From Pollutimonas bauzanensis (GTDB taxonomy: Bacteria > Pseudomonadota > Gammaproteobacteria > Burkholderiales > Burkholderiaceae_B), in assembly GCF_900129885.1 (NCBI RefSeq), contig NZ_FQXE01000002.1, positions 310,001-374,000 on the forward strand: a stretch of 64,000 bases of DNA, read 5' to 3'. The notes under the pieces are model-generated. The model saw nothing but the letters and a program-made list of their open reading frames with translations, did not search any database and was not told the DNA's origin. The translations under genes and the position numbers were made by a program. Positions 52,485-60,717 of this stretch are shown here, piece by piece. Every line of letters begins with the position of its first letter. Position 1 is the stretch's first letter.

Positions 52485-53179
52485 CTGCCGGCCTCTTCGC
52501 TGCGCAGTTCCAGCACATAGCCCATGCCGCGTATGGTATGCAGCAGCCGGGGGCTGAACGGGGTATCGATTTTGGCGCGCAAGCGCTTGATGGCGACCTC
52601 GACCACGTTGGTGTTGCTGTCGAAGTTCATGTCCCAGACCAGTTCGGCGATGGCGGTCTTGGTCAGGATCTCGCCCTGGCGGCGCGCCAGCACCACCAGC
52701 AAGGCGAATTCCTTGGCGGTCAGGTCGATGCGCGTGCGGCCGCGGTAGGCTTTGCGGCTGATCAGGTCGATGTGCAGGTCGCCGATGCGCAGCTGCACGG
52801 GCTCCTGGCTGCGGCCGCGCCGGTTCAGGGCCTGCAGGCGCGCGAGCAGCTCCAGGAAGGAGAAAGGTTTCACCAGGTAGTCGTCGGCGCCTTCGTGCAG
52901 GCCTTTGATGCGGTCTTCGACGCGATCGCGCGCCGTCAGCATGATCACCGGGGTCTGCTTGACCGCGCGCAGCGTGCGCAACAGCGAGAAGCCGTCCTGG
53001 CCGGGCAGCATGACGTCCAGCACGATCACGTCGTAATCATGCTGCATGGCCATATGCTGGCCGTCGATGCCGTCGTGCGCCACATCGACCGCGCAGCCTT
53101 GCTCCGTCAACCCCTTGCGCAGATAGTCGGCGGTTTTCAGCTCGTCTTCGACGATCAGGACTTTCATGGAAAACACCAT
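52481..53179 (-). CDS. OmpR-family response regulator (CusR/CopR-like)
   Basis: A 232-residue regulator. The receiver has Asp in VIVLDVMLPGQDGFSLLRTL, with MLTARDRVEDRIKGLHEGADDYLVKPFSF. The winged-helix output ends VVEVAIKRLRAKIDTPFSPRLLHTIRGMGYVLE. GGAG 5 bases before the ATG supports the start four codons before MKVLIVEDE. A CusR-type palindrome upstream of the pump genes (57675-57696) is its probable target. It is cotranscribed with its kinase and the RND genes. Confidence 0.92.
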   Translation of the reverse strand: MVFSMKVLIVEDELKTADYLRKGLTEQGCAVDVAHDGIDGQHMAMQHDYDVIVLDVMLPGQDGFSLLRTLRAVKQTPVIMLTARDRVEDRIKGLHEGADDYLVKPFSFLELLARLQALNRRGRSQEPVQLRIGDLHIDLISRKAYRGRTRIDLTAKEFALLVVLARRQGEILTKTAIAELVWDMNFDSNTNVVEVAIKRLRAKIDTPFSPRLLHTIRGMGYVLELRSEEAGR

Positions 53180-53201
53180 TGCGACTCCATCGTAGTGTAG
53201 A

Positions 53202-56200
53202 TCATTCAGAAGAGCCGCCGGCGGCGGGCGCGCCGCGGGCCCCCTTGCGCGCCTTCCTGAGCTTGCGCGCGGCGCTGGCTTTCTTGCGGCGCATATACCA
53301 GTAGTGGGCGCGGTCCAGGTACAGATAGATCACCGGAGTCGTGAACAGGGTGAGGGCCTGCGAAAGTATCAGGCCTCCGACCATGGCGAAGCCCAGCGGC
53401 CGGCGCAGTTCGGAGCCGGCCCCCTGGCCCAGCATCAGCGGCAGGCCGCTGAGCAAGGCGCACATGGTGGTCATCATGATGGGACGGAAGCGCAGGAGGC
53501 AGGCCTGGTAGATCGCCTCGCGGGGTTCCAGGCCATGCTCGCGCTCGGCGGTCAGGGCGAAATCTATCATCATGATGCCGTTTTTCTTGACGATGCCTAT
53601 CAGCAGGATGATGCCTATCAGCGCAATGACGCTCAGGTCATAGCCGTTGACCATCAGGATCAGCAATGCCCCCACGCCCGCCGAAGGCAGGGTCGACAAT
53701 ATCGTCAAGGGATGGATATAGCTTTCATACAGCAGGCCCAGCACGATGTAGACGGCCACCAGCGCGGCCAGGATCAGGTAGGGCTGCGTCGCCAGCGATT
53801 CGCCGAAGGCCTTGGCCGTGCCCTGGAAAGACCCGATCAGCGCCGCCGGCACATTCATCGCCGCCTGCGCCTGCCGGATCGCCGTCACGGCCTGGCCCAG
53901 CGCCACGCCGGGCGCCAGGTTGAAGGAAAGCGTCACGGCCGGGAACTGGCTCTGATGGCTGATCGACAGGTAGCCCGTCTTGTCGGTGTCGATGGAGACG
54001 AAGCTGGACAGCGGCACCTGCTGCCCCGTGAGGGGCGAAGTGACATACAGCTTGCTGAACAGGCCGGGGTCTTCCTGCAGGCGCGGCGTCACCTCCAGCA
54101 CGACGTGATAGCTGTTGATCTGCGTGAAGTATTGCGCCACCTGGCGCTGCCCTATGGCGTCGTAGATGGTGGCGTCGATCAGCGCCGGGGAAATGCCGAA
54201 GCTCGAAGCGCGCGCCCGGTCTATGGTGAGCGTGGCGGTGGCGGCGGCGTTCTGCTGGTCGGAGGCCAGATCGGTCAGTTCCGGCAGCTCGGCCAGGCGC
54301 GCCAGCAGCCGCGGCGCCCAGGTGTTGAGCTCGTCCAGGTTGGCGTCGGTGACCGTGTACTGGTACTGGGTGCGCGAGAGCCGGCCGCCGACGTTGATGT
54401 CCTGTCCCGCCTGCATGAACAGCGTGATGCCTTCGACCGTGGACAGCTTGGGGCGCAGGCGCGCAATGACCTGGTCGGCGCTGGCCGTGCGCCCCTCGTC
54501 CTTGGGCTTGAGGCTGATGAAGAAAGTGCCGGTGTTGAAGGTGGTCTGGCCGCTGCTCATGCCGAACTGGGCGATGTCCGGATCTTCGCGGACCACCTCG
54601 GCCAATGCCTGCATGCGCCGGTTCATCGATGAAAAAGAAGCATCCTGGGCCGTCTCGGCGAAGCCGAAGATGAAGCCCGTGTCCTGCTGGGGGAAAAAGC
54701 CCTTGGGAATCACGATGAACAGCGCCACCGTGGCGAGCAGGGTCGCCAGGAAGCTGCACAGCGTGATGAACTGGTGGCGCAGGACCAGGTGCAGGCCGCG
54801 GCGGTAGCCATCGAGCATCAGGTCGAAGCCGCGCCCGAACCAGCGGTACAGGCGGCCGTGCGATTCGCCCTGGTGGGCTTTCAGGAAGCGCGAGCACAGC
54901 ATGGGCGTGAGCGTCAGCGACACCAGCACCGATACGAGGATGGTCAGCGTCACCGTGACCGCGAACTCGCGGAACAGGCGGCCGACGATGCCGCCCATCA
55001 GCAGCAGCGGGATGAACACCGCGATCAGGGAGATCGAAATCGAGATGATCGTGAAGCCGATCTCCCTGGACCCGGCGTAGGCGGCCTCCATCGGCGACAT
55101 GCCCTCTTCGACATGGCGGTAGATGTTCTCCAGCATCACGATGGCGTCGTCCACCACGAAACCCACGGCCACGGTCAGCGCCATCAATGACAGGTTGTCC
55201 AGGCTGAATCCGACCAGATACATGATGGCCGCGGTGCCGAGCAGGGCCAGCGGAATCGTGGCGCTGGGAATCAGGGTCGCGGGCACGCTGCGCAGGAAAA
55301 CGAATATCACGCCTATCACCAGGGCGATGGAAAGCAGCAAGGTCAGTTCGACCTCGTGGACCGAAGCGCGTATGTTCTGGGTGCGGTCGCTCAGGGTGCT
55401 GACATGCACCGTGGGCGGAATCGAGGCCAGCAGGTGCGGCAGCGCCGCCTTGATGCGTTCCACCGTTTCGATCACATTGGCGCCGGGCTGCTTGGTGATG
55501 CCCACGATGAGCGAACGGCCGTCGACAGGCGTGTCGCCGGCGTGGCCCGCCTTGCCGGCGAATGCCCAGGCGGCCTTCTTGAGGTCTTCGGGCCCGGGCA
55601 CGGCGATGCCGACATCGCGCACCCGGATCGGCGAGCCGTTGCGGTAGGCCAGCACCATGTCGTTCCAGGAACCGGCATCCAGCAACTGGTCGTTGGTATA
55701 CACCGTGAAGCTCTGCCTGCTTCCGTCTATGGTGCCTTTGGGCTGATTCACCGTGGTTTCGGCGATGACGCCGCGTATCTCCTCCAGGCTCAGGCCCAGG
55801 GCGGCCAGCTTGGCCGGATCCACCTGTATGCGTATGGCGGGCTTCTGCTGGCCGAAGATATTGACCAGCCCCACGCCTTCTATCTGTGAAAGCTGCTGCG
55901 CCAGGAAGTTGTCGGCATAGTCGTTGACCTCGATCAGCGGCAGGGCCTCCGATTGCACCGACAGGATCAGGATGGAAGAATCGGCCGGATTGATCTTGCG
56001 GAAGGTCGGCGGGCTGGGCAGGTCGGCGGGCAGCTGCCCGGTGGCGGCATTGATCGCCGCCTGCACGTCCAGCGCCGCGGCGTCGATGTCGCGGTTCAGG
56101 TCGAACTGCAGGGTGATCTGCGTGGAGCCCAGGGCGCTGACCGAGGTCATCTGCGTCATGCCCGAAATCAATGAGAACTGCCGTTCCAGCGGCTGCGCGA

Positions 56201-56387
56201 CGCTCGACGCCATGATTTCCGGGTTGCCGCCCGGCAGCTTGGCCGTGACCTGTATCGTCGGAAAATCGACTTGCGGCAAAGGCGCCACGGGCAGCAGGGG
56301 CCACACGGCGGCGCCCAGCAGCAAAAGCGCCAGCGCCAGCAAAGACGTGCCGATCGGGCGCTTGATGAACGCGGCGGAGATATTCAC
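53202..56387 (-). CDS. RND efflux permease (HAE-1 family, MdtC/MuxC-like)
   Basis: A 1061-residue inner membrane proton-driven pump. The N-terminus NISAAFIKRPIGTSLLALAL, the two large periplasmic loops and helix 4 GFVVDDAIVMLENIYRHVEEGMSPMEAAY (the paired Asp of the proton relay) are present, as is helix 11-12 with TLFTTPVIYLYLDRAHYW. Sequence agrees with the MdtBC/MuxBC branch of drug exporters rather than CusA. Only one permease is encoded, so it likely works as a homotrimer with the fusion protein upstream. No outer membrane channel gene is present. Confidence 0.92.
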   Translation of the reverse strand: MNISAAFIKRPIGTSLLALALLLLGAAVWPLLPVAPLPQVDFPTIQVTAKLPGGNPEIMASSVAQPLERQFSLISGMTQMTSVSALGSTQITLQFDLNRDIDAAALDVQAAINAATGQLPADLPSPPTFRKINPADSSILILSVQSEALPLIEVNDYADNFLAQQLSQIEGVGLVNIFGQQKPAIRIQVDPAKLAALGLSLEEIRGVIAETTVNQPKGTIDGSRQSFTVYTNDQLLDAGSWNDMVLAYRNGSPIRVRDVGIAVPGPEDLKKAAWAFAGKAGHAGDTPVDGRSLIVGITKQPGANVIETVERIKAALPHLLASIPPTVHVSTLSDRTQNIRASVHEVELTLLLSIALVIGVIFVFLRSVPATLIPSATIPLALLGTAAIMYLVGFSLDNLSLMALTVAVGFVVDDAIVMLENIYRHVEEGMSPMEAAYAGSREIGFTIISISISLIAVFIPLLLMGGIVGRLFREFAVTVTLTILVSVLVSLTLTPMLCSRFLKAHQGESHGRLYRWFGRGFDLMLDGYRRGLHLVLRHQFITLCSFLATLLATVALFIVIPKGFFPQQDTGFIFGFAETAQDASFSSMNRRMQALAEVVREDPDIAQFGMSSGQTTFNTGTFFISLKPKDEGRTASADQVIARLRPKLSTVEGITLFMQAGQDINVGGRLSRTQYQYTVTDANLDELNTWAPRLLARLAELPELTDLASDQQNAAATATLTIDRARASSFGISPALIDATIYDAIGQRQVAQYFTQINSYHVVLEVTPRLQEDPGLFSKLYVTSPLTGQQVPLSSFVSIDTDKTGYLSISHQSQFPAVTLSFNLAPGVALGQAVTAIRQAQAAMNVPAALIGSFQGTAKAFGESLATQPYLILAALVAVYIVLGLLYESYIHPLTILSTLPSAGVGALLILMVNGYDLSVIALIGIILLIGIVKKNGIMMIDFALTAEREHGLEPREAIYQACLLRFRPIMMTTMCALLSGLPLMLGQGAGSELRRPLGFAMVGGLILSQALTLFTTPVIYLYLDRAHYWYMRRKKASAARKLRKARKGARGAPAAGGSSE

Positions 56388-57574
56388 CTGGCGCTCCGCT
56401 GGATGGCAGGTTCCCGGGCGGCGCCGGGCGGCGCGCCGGTTTCAGCGACGCGCAAGCCGGGGCGCAGCTTGTATTGGCCGTCCAGCACCACGCGCTGCCC
56501 GGCGCTCAGCCCCTCGGCTATGATCGCAGTGTCGTCCTGGATGCCGATCAGGCGTATCGGCTGGATGCGCACGGCATCGTCCGCGTCCACCACATACGCG
56601 TAGGTGCCGTCGGGCCCGCGCTGCACCACCGACGCGGGCATGGTCAGGGCCTGCCTGCGCTCTCCCAGTATCAGCCTGGCATTCACGTACTGGCCGGGCC
56701 ACAGATCGTGCCGCGGGTTCGGGAAACTGCCCTTGAGCTGCACGGTGCCGGTGCTGGTGTCGATCTGGTTGTTCAGCAGGACCAGGCTGCCCTGCCCCAG
56801 CGCCTGCTTGCCGCCGCGCGGATATGCCACCACCGTTAGCGCCCGGGCCGCCGTATGCAAGGCGTGGTTGATGTCCTGGAACGATTCCTCCGGCAGGGTG
56901 AACACGACCGAGATGGGATCGATCTGGTTGATCACCACCAGGCCGTTCGCATCGGCGGCATGCACGATATTGCCAGGGTCGACCAGCCGCGCGCCCACGC
57001 GCCCGCCTATCGGGGCCGTGATCCGCGTAAAGCTCAGCTGCGTCCTGGCGTAAGCGACCTGCGCCTCATCCAGCTGCACGGCCGCTTCCAGCTGCGCGAC
57101 CAGCGCGCGCTGGGTGTCCAGTGTCTGGCGCGGCGCCGCATTCTGCTTGATCAATTCGATATAGCGGCGCAGGTCCAGCCTGGCATTCTGCAACAGCGCC
57201 TGGTCTTTGGCCTTCTGCGCCACGGCCTGGGCCAATTGGGCGTCCTGCGAGCGCGAATCCAGCTGCGCGATCAACTGCCCGGCGCTGACTTCCTGTCCTT
57301 CCTCGAAGCCGATCTTGTCCAGCTGCCCGTCGATGCGGGCCTTGACAGTGACGCTTTGCGTGGCGACGACGGTGCCCACGCCGGCCAGATAGATGGGAAC
57401 GTCCCGCTGCGCGACCTGCACCGTCGTGACGGTGATCGGCGGCGGCGCGGCCGGCGCGGCGATATCGCCGCGCTGGCGGCTTGCCAGGAACCATGACAGG
57501 ACGGCGCCCAGCAACAGCGCCAAAAGTACAGCGGTCAGCAGCCGGGAGCGCCGCGGGGAAGATGAAGTGGCCAT
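56384..57574 (-). CDS. RND periplasmic adaptor (MdtA-like membrane fusion protein)
   Basis: A 396-residue adaptor. An N-terminal membrane anchor (LLTAVLLALLLGAVLSWFLA), the lipoyl half VTVKARIDGQLDKIGFEEGQEVSAGQLIAQLD, a hairpin with repeated Ala/Gln/Leu heptads, and the beta-barrel GRVGARLVDPGNIVHA are clear. Its stop overlaps the permease start (ATGA). It connects the RND pump to an outer membrane channel. It is the first gene of the operon, 100 bases after the palindrome at 57675. Confidence 0.92.
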   Translation of the reverse strand: MATSSSPRRSRLLTAVLLALLLGAVLSWFLASRQRGDIAAPAAPPPITVTTVQVAQRDVPIYLAGVGTVVATQSVTVKARIDGQLDKIGFEEGQEVSAGQLIAQLDSRSQDAQLAQAVAQKAKDQALLQNARLDLRRYIELIKQNAAPRQTLDTQRALVAQLEAAVQLDEAQVAYARTQLSFTRITAPIGGRVGARLVDPGNIVHAADANGLVVINQIDPISVVFTLPEESFQDINHALHTAARALTVVAYPRGGKQALGQGSLVLLNNQIDTSTGTVQLKGSFPNPRHDLWPGQYVNARLILGERRQALTMPASVVQRGPDGTYAYVVDADDAVRIQPIRLIGIQDDTAIIAEGLSAGQRVVLDGQYKLRPGLRVAETGAPPGAAREPAIQRSAR

Positions 57575-57674
57575 AACAATCCAAGGGAAAGGCCGGAGGC
57601 CACGATGCGTCGCGATCCCCGGCCATGCTTACCCATTGAATTTACGCCCTCCCGGGGTACCCCAGGCTGACGCG

Positions 57675-57696
57675 AAAATGACAGTTCTGTCAGTTT
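57675..57696. promoter_or_regulatory. CusR/CopR-type operator upstream of the RND operon
   Basis: The core TGACAGTTCTGTCA is a perfect palindrome flanked by AAAA on one side and GTTT on the other. It resembles the CusR box (AAAATGACA..TTGTCATTTT). It lies 101 bases upstream of the adaptor start and points to control by the regulator at 52481-53179. Confidence 0.65.
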
Positions 57697-57715
57697 CCGC
57701 GCGCCCGCCCCGGCC

Positions 57716-59221
57716 CTAGCCTTCCTCGACGAAGGTTTCCTCGCGCTTCTTGCGTATGGACGGCAAGGCGACGATGATGACCAGCAATACCGCGGCCACC
57801 AGCAGCGACGCCGACAATGGCCGCGTGGCGAAGGTCAGGTAGTCTCCGCGGGCGAGCAGCAGCGCGCGCCGGAAGTTTTCCTCCATCATGGGCCCCAGCA
57901 CCAGGCCCAGCAGCAAGGGCGCGCCTTCGCATCTCAGCTTGGACCACACATAGCCGATCAAGCCGAAGATCGCCGTGAGGAAAATGTCGAAGACATTGTA
58001 GTTGAGCGAATACACGCCTATCGTGCAGAACACCAGGATGGCCGGGAACAGGATGCGGTAAGGCACCTTCAGCAGCTTGATCCAGATGCCGATCAGCGGC
58101 AGGTTGAGCACCAGCAGCATCAGGTTGCCTATCCACATGGAAACGATCAGGCCCCAGAACAGTTCGGGGTGGCTGCTCATGACCTGCGGTCCGGGCTGGA
58201 TGTTGTGTATGGTCATGGCGCCGACCATCAGCGCCATCACGGCGTTGCCGGGTATGCCCAGCGTCAGCAAGGGAATGAAGGAGGTCTGCGCCGCGGCGTT
58301 GTTGGCCGACTCGGGTCCGGCCACGCCGGCCGGATGGCCCTTGCCGAAGCGCTCGGGATTCTTCGAGATTTTCTTCTCTAGCGTATACGAGGCGAATGAA
58401 GACAGCACCGCGCCGCCGCCGGGCAGAATGCCCAGCGCTGAGCCCAGGGCCGTGCCGCGCACCACGGCGGGCCAGGCTTCCTTGAATTCCTGCTTGTTGG
58501 GATACAGCGTGCCCACCTTGTCGGTGATGTCGACGCGGTTCTCCTTCTGCTCGAGGTTGGTCATGATCTCGGCGAAGCCGAACACGCCCATGGCCACGAT
58601 GGCGAAATCGATGCCATCCTGCAGCTCGGGAATGCCGAAGTCGAAGCGCGCAACGCCGGAATTGACGTCGGTGCCCACCATGCCCAGCAACAGCCCCAGG
58701 ATGATCATGGCGATGGCCTTGGGCAGCGAGCCCGAAGCCAGCACCACGGCGCCCACCAGGCCCAGCACCATCAGCGAGAAATACTCGGCGGGGCCGAACT
58801 TGAAGGCGACCTCGGCCAGGGGCGGCGCGAAGGCCGCCAGCAGCACCGTGGCCACGCAGCCGGCGAAGAACGAGCCCAGCGCCGCGATGGCCAGGGCGGC
58901 CCCGGCGCGGCCGTTGCGGGCCATCTGGTGGCCGTCGATGACGGTGACCACCGCTGACGTCTCGCCCGGCAGCGCCACCAGGATGGCGGTGGTGGAGCCT
59001 CCGTATTGCGCGCCGTAATAAATGCCGGCCAGCATGATCAGGCCCGCGGTGGGCGGCAGCACATAGGTGATGGGCAGCAGCATGGCGATGGTCGGCACGG
59101 GGCCGATGCCCGGCAGCACGCCGATCAGCGTGCCCAGCAGGCAGCCGAGAAAAGCGTACATCAGGTTTTCCGGCGTGAAGGCGACCGAAAGCCCCAGCAT
59201 CAGATGATCGAATAATTCCAT
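57716..59221 (-). CDS. tctA: Tripartite tricarboxylate transporter large subunit TctA
   Basis: A 501-residue permease with about 12 helices. GTLIGVLPGIGPVPTIAMLLPITYVLPPTAGLIMLAGIYYGAQYGGSTTAILVALPGE holds the family signature (LPGIGP and YGGSTTAIL), and GILPGGGAVLSSFASYTLEKK the second half signature. It is the sodium- or proton-coupled carrier for citrate-like acids, with TctB upstream. AAGGAACC precedes the ATG. The TctC receptor is not adjacent. Confidence 0.94.
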   Translation of the reverse strand: MELFDHLMLGLSVAFTPENLMYAFLGCLLGTLIGVLPGIGPVPTIAMLLPITYVLPPTAGLIMLAGIYYGAQYGGSTTAILVALPGETSAVVTVIDGHQMARNGRAGAALAIAALGSFFAGCVATVLLAAFAPPLAEVAFKFGPAEYFSLMVLGLVGAVVLASGSLPKAIAMIILGLLLGMVGTDVNSGVARFDFGIPELQDGIDFAIVAMGVFGFAEIMTNLEQKENRVDITDKVGTLYPNKQEFKEAWPAVVRGTALGSALGILPGGGAVLSSFASYTLEKKISKNPERFGKGHPAGVAGPESANNAAAQTSFIPLLTLGIPGNAVMALMVGAMTIHNIQPGPQVMSSHPELFWGLIVSMWIGNLMLLVLNLPLIGIWIKLLKVPYRILFPAILVFCTIGVYSLNYNVFDIFLTAIFGLIGYVWSKLRCEGAPLLLGLVLGPMMEENFRRALLLARGDYLTFATRPLSASLLVAAVLLVIIVALPSIRKKREETFVEEG

Positions 59222-59230
59222 GGCGGTTCC

Positions 59231-59692
59231 TTAATTCAAGCCCAGGGACGGCCAGAGGGGAAAGATGAGCCCCAGACCTTTGACGAATGCCAGATATGAA
59301 AACACCACCAGGAACACGCCATTGGCGGCGGCGACTTTCCAGTTGAAATCATGTCCCGCCAGGCTGCTCAGCATCACCAGTATGAAAGTGGAGAGGTATA
59401 CGCCCAAAGGTTCCAGCAGAGCGCCGTAAAGCGATACGGAACCGACGATCAGAATGACGATGCGCCAGTCGAATTTGTCGATTTCGGTTTCCTCTGCCTT
59501 GGGCGAGAGCGCCCCCAGCGCGATGCCCGCGCCCAGCAGCGCCAGCAGCATGCCCAGCCAGAAAGGGAAATAGCCCGGCCCCATGCGCGCGGCCGTTCCC
59601 ATTTGGTACTCGCTTGCGACCGCGGCGAAAAACAGTCCAGTCCCAAGGAACATGACCCCCGACCAAAGGTCTTGTTTAGACCGTATTCTCAT
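59231..59692 (-). CDS. tctB: Tripartite tricarboxylate transporter small subunit TctB
   Basis: A 153-residue protein with four helices: LWSGVMFLGTGLFFAAVASEYQMGTAARMGPGYFPFWLGMLLALLGAGIALGAL has the typical TctB start. It partners TctA, with 9 bases between the genes. GAGGGG lies before the ATG. It diverges from the two-component genes across a 314-base spacer. Confidence 0.92.
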   Translation of the reverse strand: MRIRSKQDLWSGVMFLGTGLFFAAVASEYQMGTAARMGPGYFPFWLGMLLALLGAGIALGALSPKAEETEIDKFDWRIVILIVGSVSLYGALLEPLGVYLSTFILVMLSSLAGHDFNWKVAAANGVFLVVFSYLAFVKGLGLIFPLWPSLGLN

Positions 59693-59840
59693 TACTACCC
59701 CTCATATGCTTGTCTCCAGATTCTTGTCAGATAAGCCGCCCCGGCGCGTCCCGGAATCGTCTTGCATGACGGCGGCGTGCAGGCATAAAAAATGCCAGAC
59801 TGGAATGGTAGTGACAAACCGTAGGGCGGGGCATTACGGG

Positions 59841-59862
59841 AACATTACCGTTCGGCAATGTT
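59841..59862. promoter_or_regulatory. Imperfect palindrome, candidate operator
   Basis: The arms AACATTACCG and CGGCAATGTT, around TT, match at 9 of 10 positions. It lies between the tctBA and tctDE-like genes. Confidence 0.4.
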
Positions 59863-59887
59863 TTGCCGCCGCGGCGGGCGGCGCGGC

Positions 59888-59901
59888 GCGTTAAGCGTTA
59901 A
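59888..59901 (+). promoter_or_regulatory. Tandem GCGTTAA repeat, candidate response-regulator site
   Basis: Two direct copies of a 7-base unit are the usual layout for OmpR/PhoB-type dimers. It lies 106 bases before the regulator start. Confidence 0.35.
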
Positions 59902-60006
59902 CATTCCCTGTTCAACAGAGACGGCGTCCGGCGAGCGAGCCCCGGGCCGCGCGGGGCGCCGGACTGCAACGCAACAACCTGCCCGGTTTGCCCTGGAAGA
60001 TGAACA

Positions 60007-60717
60007 ATGTGGCGCTGCCTGATCATAGAAGACGACACCGACAATGCGCGGTACATCGCGACCGGCCTGAAGGAGGAAGGCCATTTTGCGGCCATCTGCC
60101 AGGATGGGGCCAGCGGCCTGCAGCGGGCGACCGGCGAACAATGGGACGTGATCATTCTCGACCGCATGCTGCCCAACGATATCGACGGGCTGTCCATCCT
60201 CTCCACGCTGCGCGCCCTGGGCAAGAAGACGCCGGTGCTGGTGCTCAGCGCGCTGACGGCCCTGGACGAGCGCGTGCGCGGCCTGAAGGCCGGCGGCGAC
60301 GATTACCTGACCAAGCCCTTCGCCTTCCCCGAATTGGCGGCCCGTATCGAAGCGCTGGTGCGGCGCTCCTCGAGCAACAATGAAGTGCGCCAGCTGCAAC
60401 TGGCCGACCTGGAGCTGGACCTGGTCGGGCGCCGCGTCGCCAGGGCCGGCAAGCCTATCCCGCTGCAGCCCCGCGAATTCAAGCTGCTGGTCTATATGAT
60501 GATGAATTCCGACCAGGTGCTGACCCGCACCATGCTGCTGGCTTCGGTATGGGACTACCATTTCGACCCGCAGACCAATGTCATCGACGTGCAGATCAGC
60601 AGGCTGCGCCAGAAGATAGACGGCCCCTTCGACCAGGCGCTGATACACACCGTGCGCGGCATGGGCTATATGATTTCGGCCGGCGGCGCCATCGCGCCGG
60701 CGTCATCGCCGGCATGA
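60007..60717 (+). CDS. OmpR-family response regulator (TctD-like)
   Basis: A 236-residue regulator. The receiver Asp lies in VIILDRMLPNDIDGLSIL and the conserved Lys in DYLTKPFAFPELAARI. The winged-helix ends NVIDVQISRLRQKIDGPFDQALIHTVRGMGYMI. The start MWRCLIIEDD follows GGAAGA. Position next to tctBA suggests it controls tricarboxylate uptake, as TctD does. The stop overlaps the kinase ATG. Confidence 0.9.
   Translation: MWRCLIIEDDTDNARYIATGLKEEGHFAAICQDGASGLQRATGEQWDVIILDRMLPNDIDGLSILSTLRALGKKTPVLVLSALTALDERVRGLKAGGDDYLTKPFAFPELAARIEALVRRSSSNNEVRQLQLADLELDLVGRRVARAGKPIPLQPREFKLLVYMMMNSDQVLTRTMLLASVWDYHFDPQTNVIDVQISRLRQKIDGPFDQALIHTVRGMGYMISAGGAIAPASSPA

Larger units (their letters stand above)
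59693..60006. promoter_or_regulatory. Divergent control region between tctB and the two-component genes
   Basis: No gene is supported in these 314 bases. Two regulatory structures are seen: a near-palindrome with arms AACATTACCG and CGGCAATGTT (59841-59862), and a tandem GCGTTAA repeat (59888-59901). Both could bind the OmpR-type regulator whose gene follows. Confidence 0.5.

Noticed and set aside
53725-56304. 859-residue minus-strand ORF inside the RND gene
   Set aside because: It is a shifted frame of the RND permease with an Arg/Gly/His-rich composition typical of GC shadow frames.
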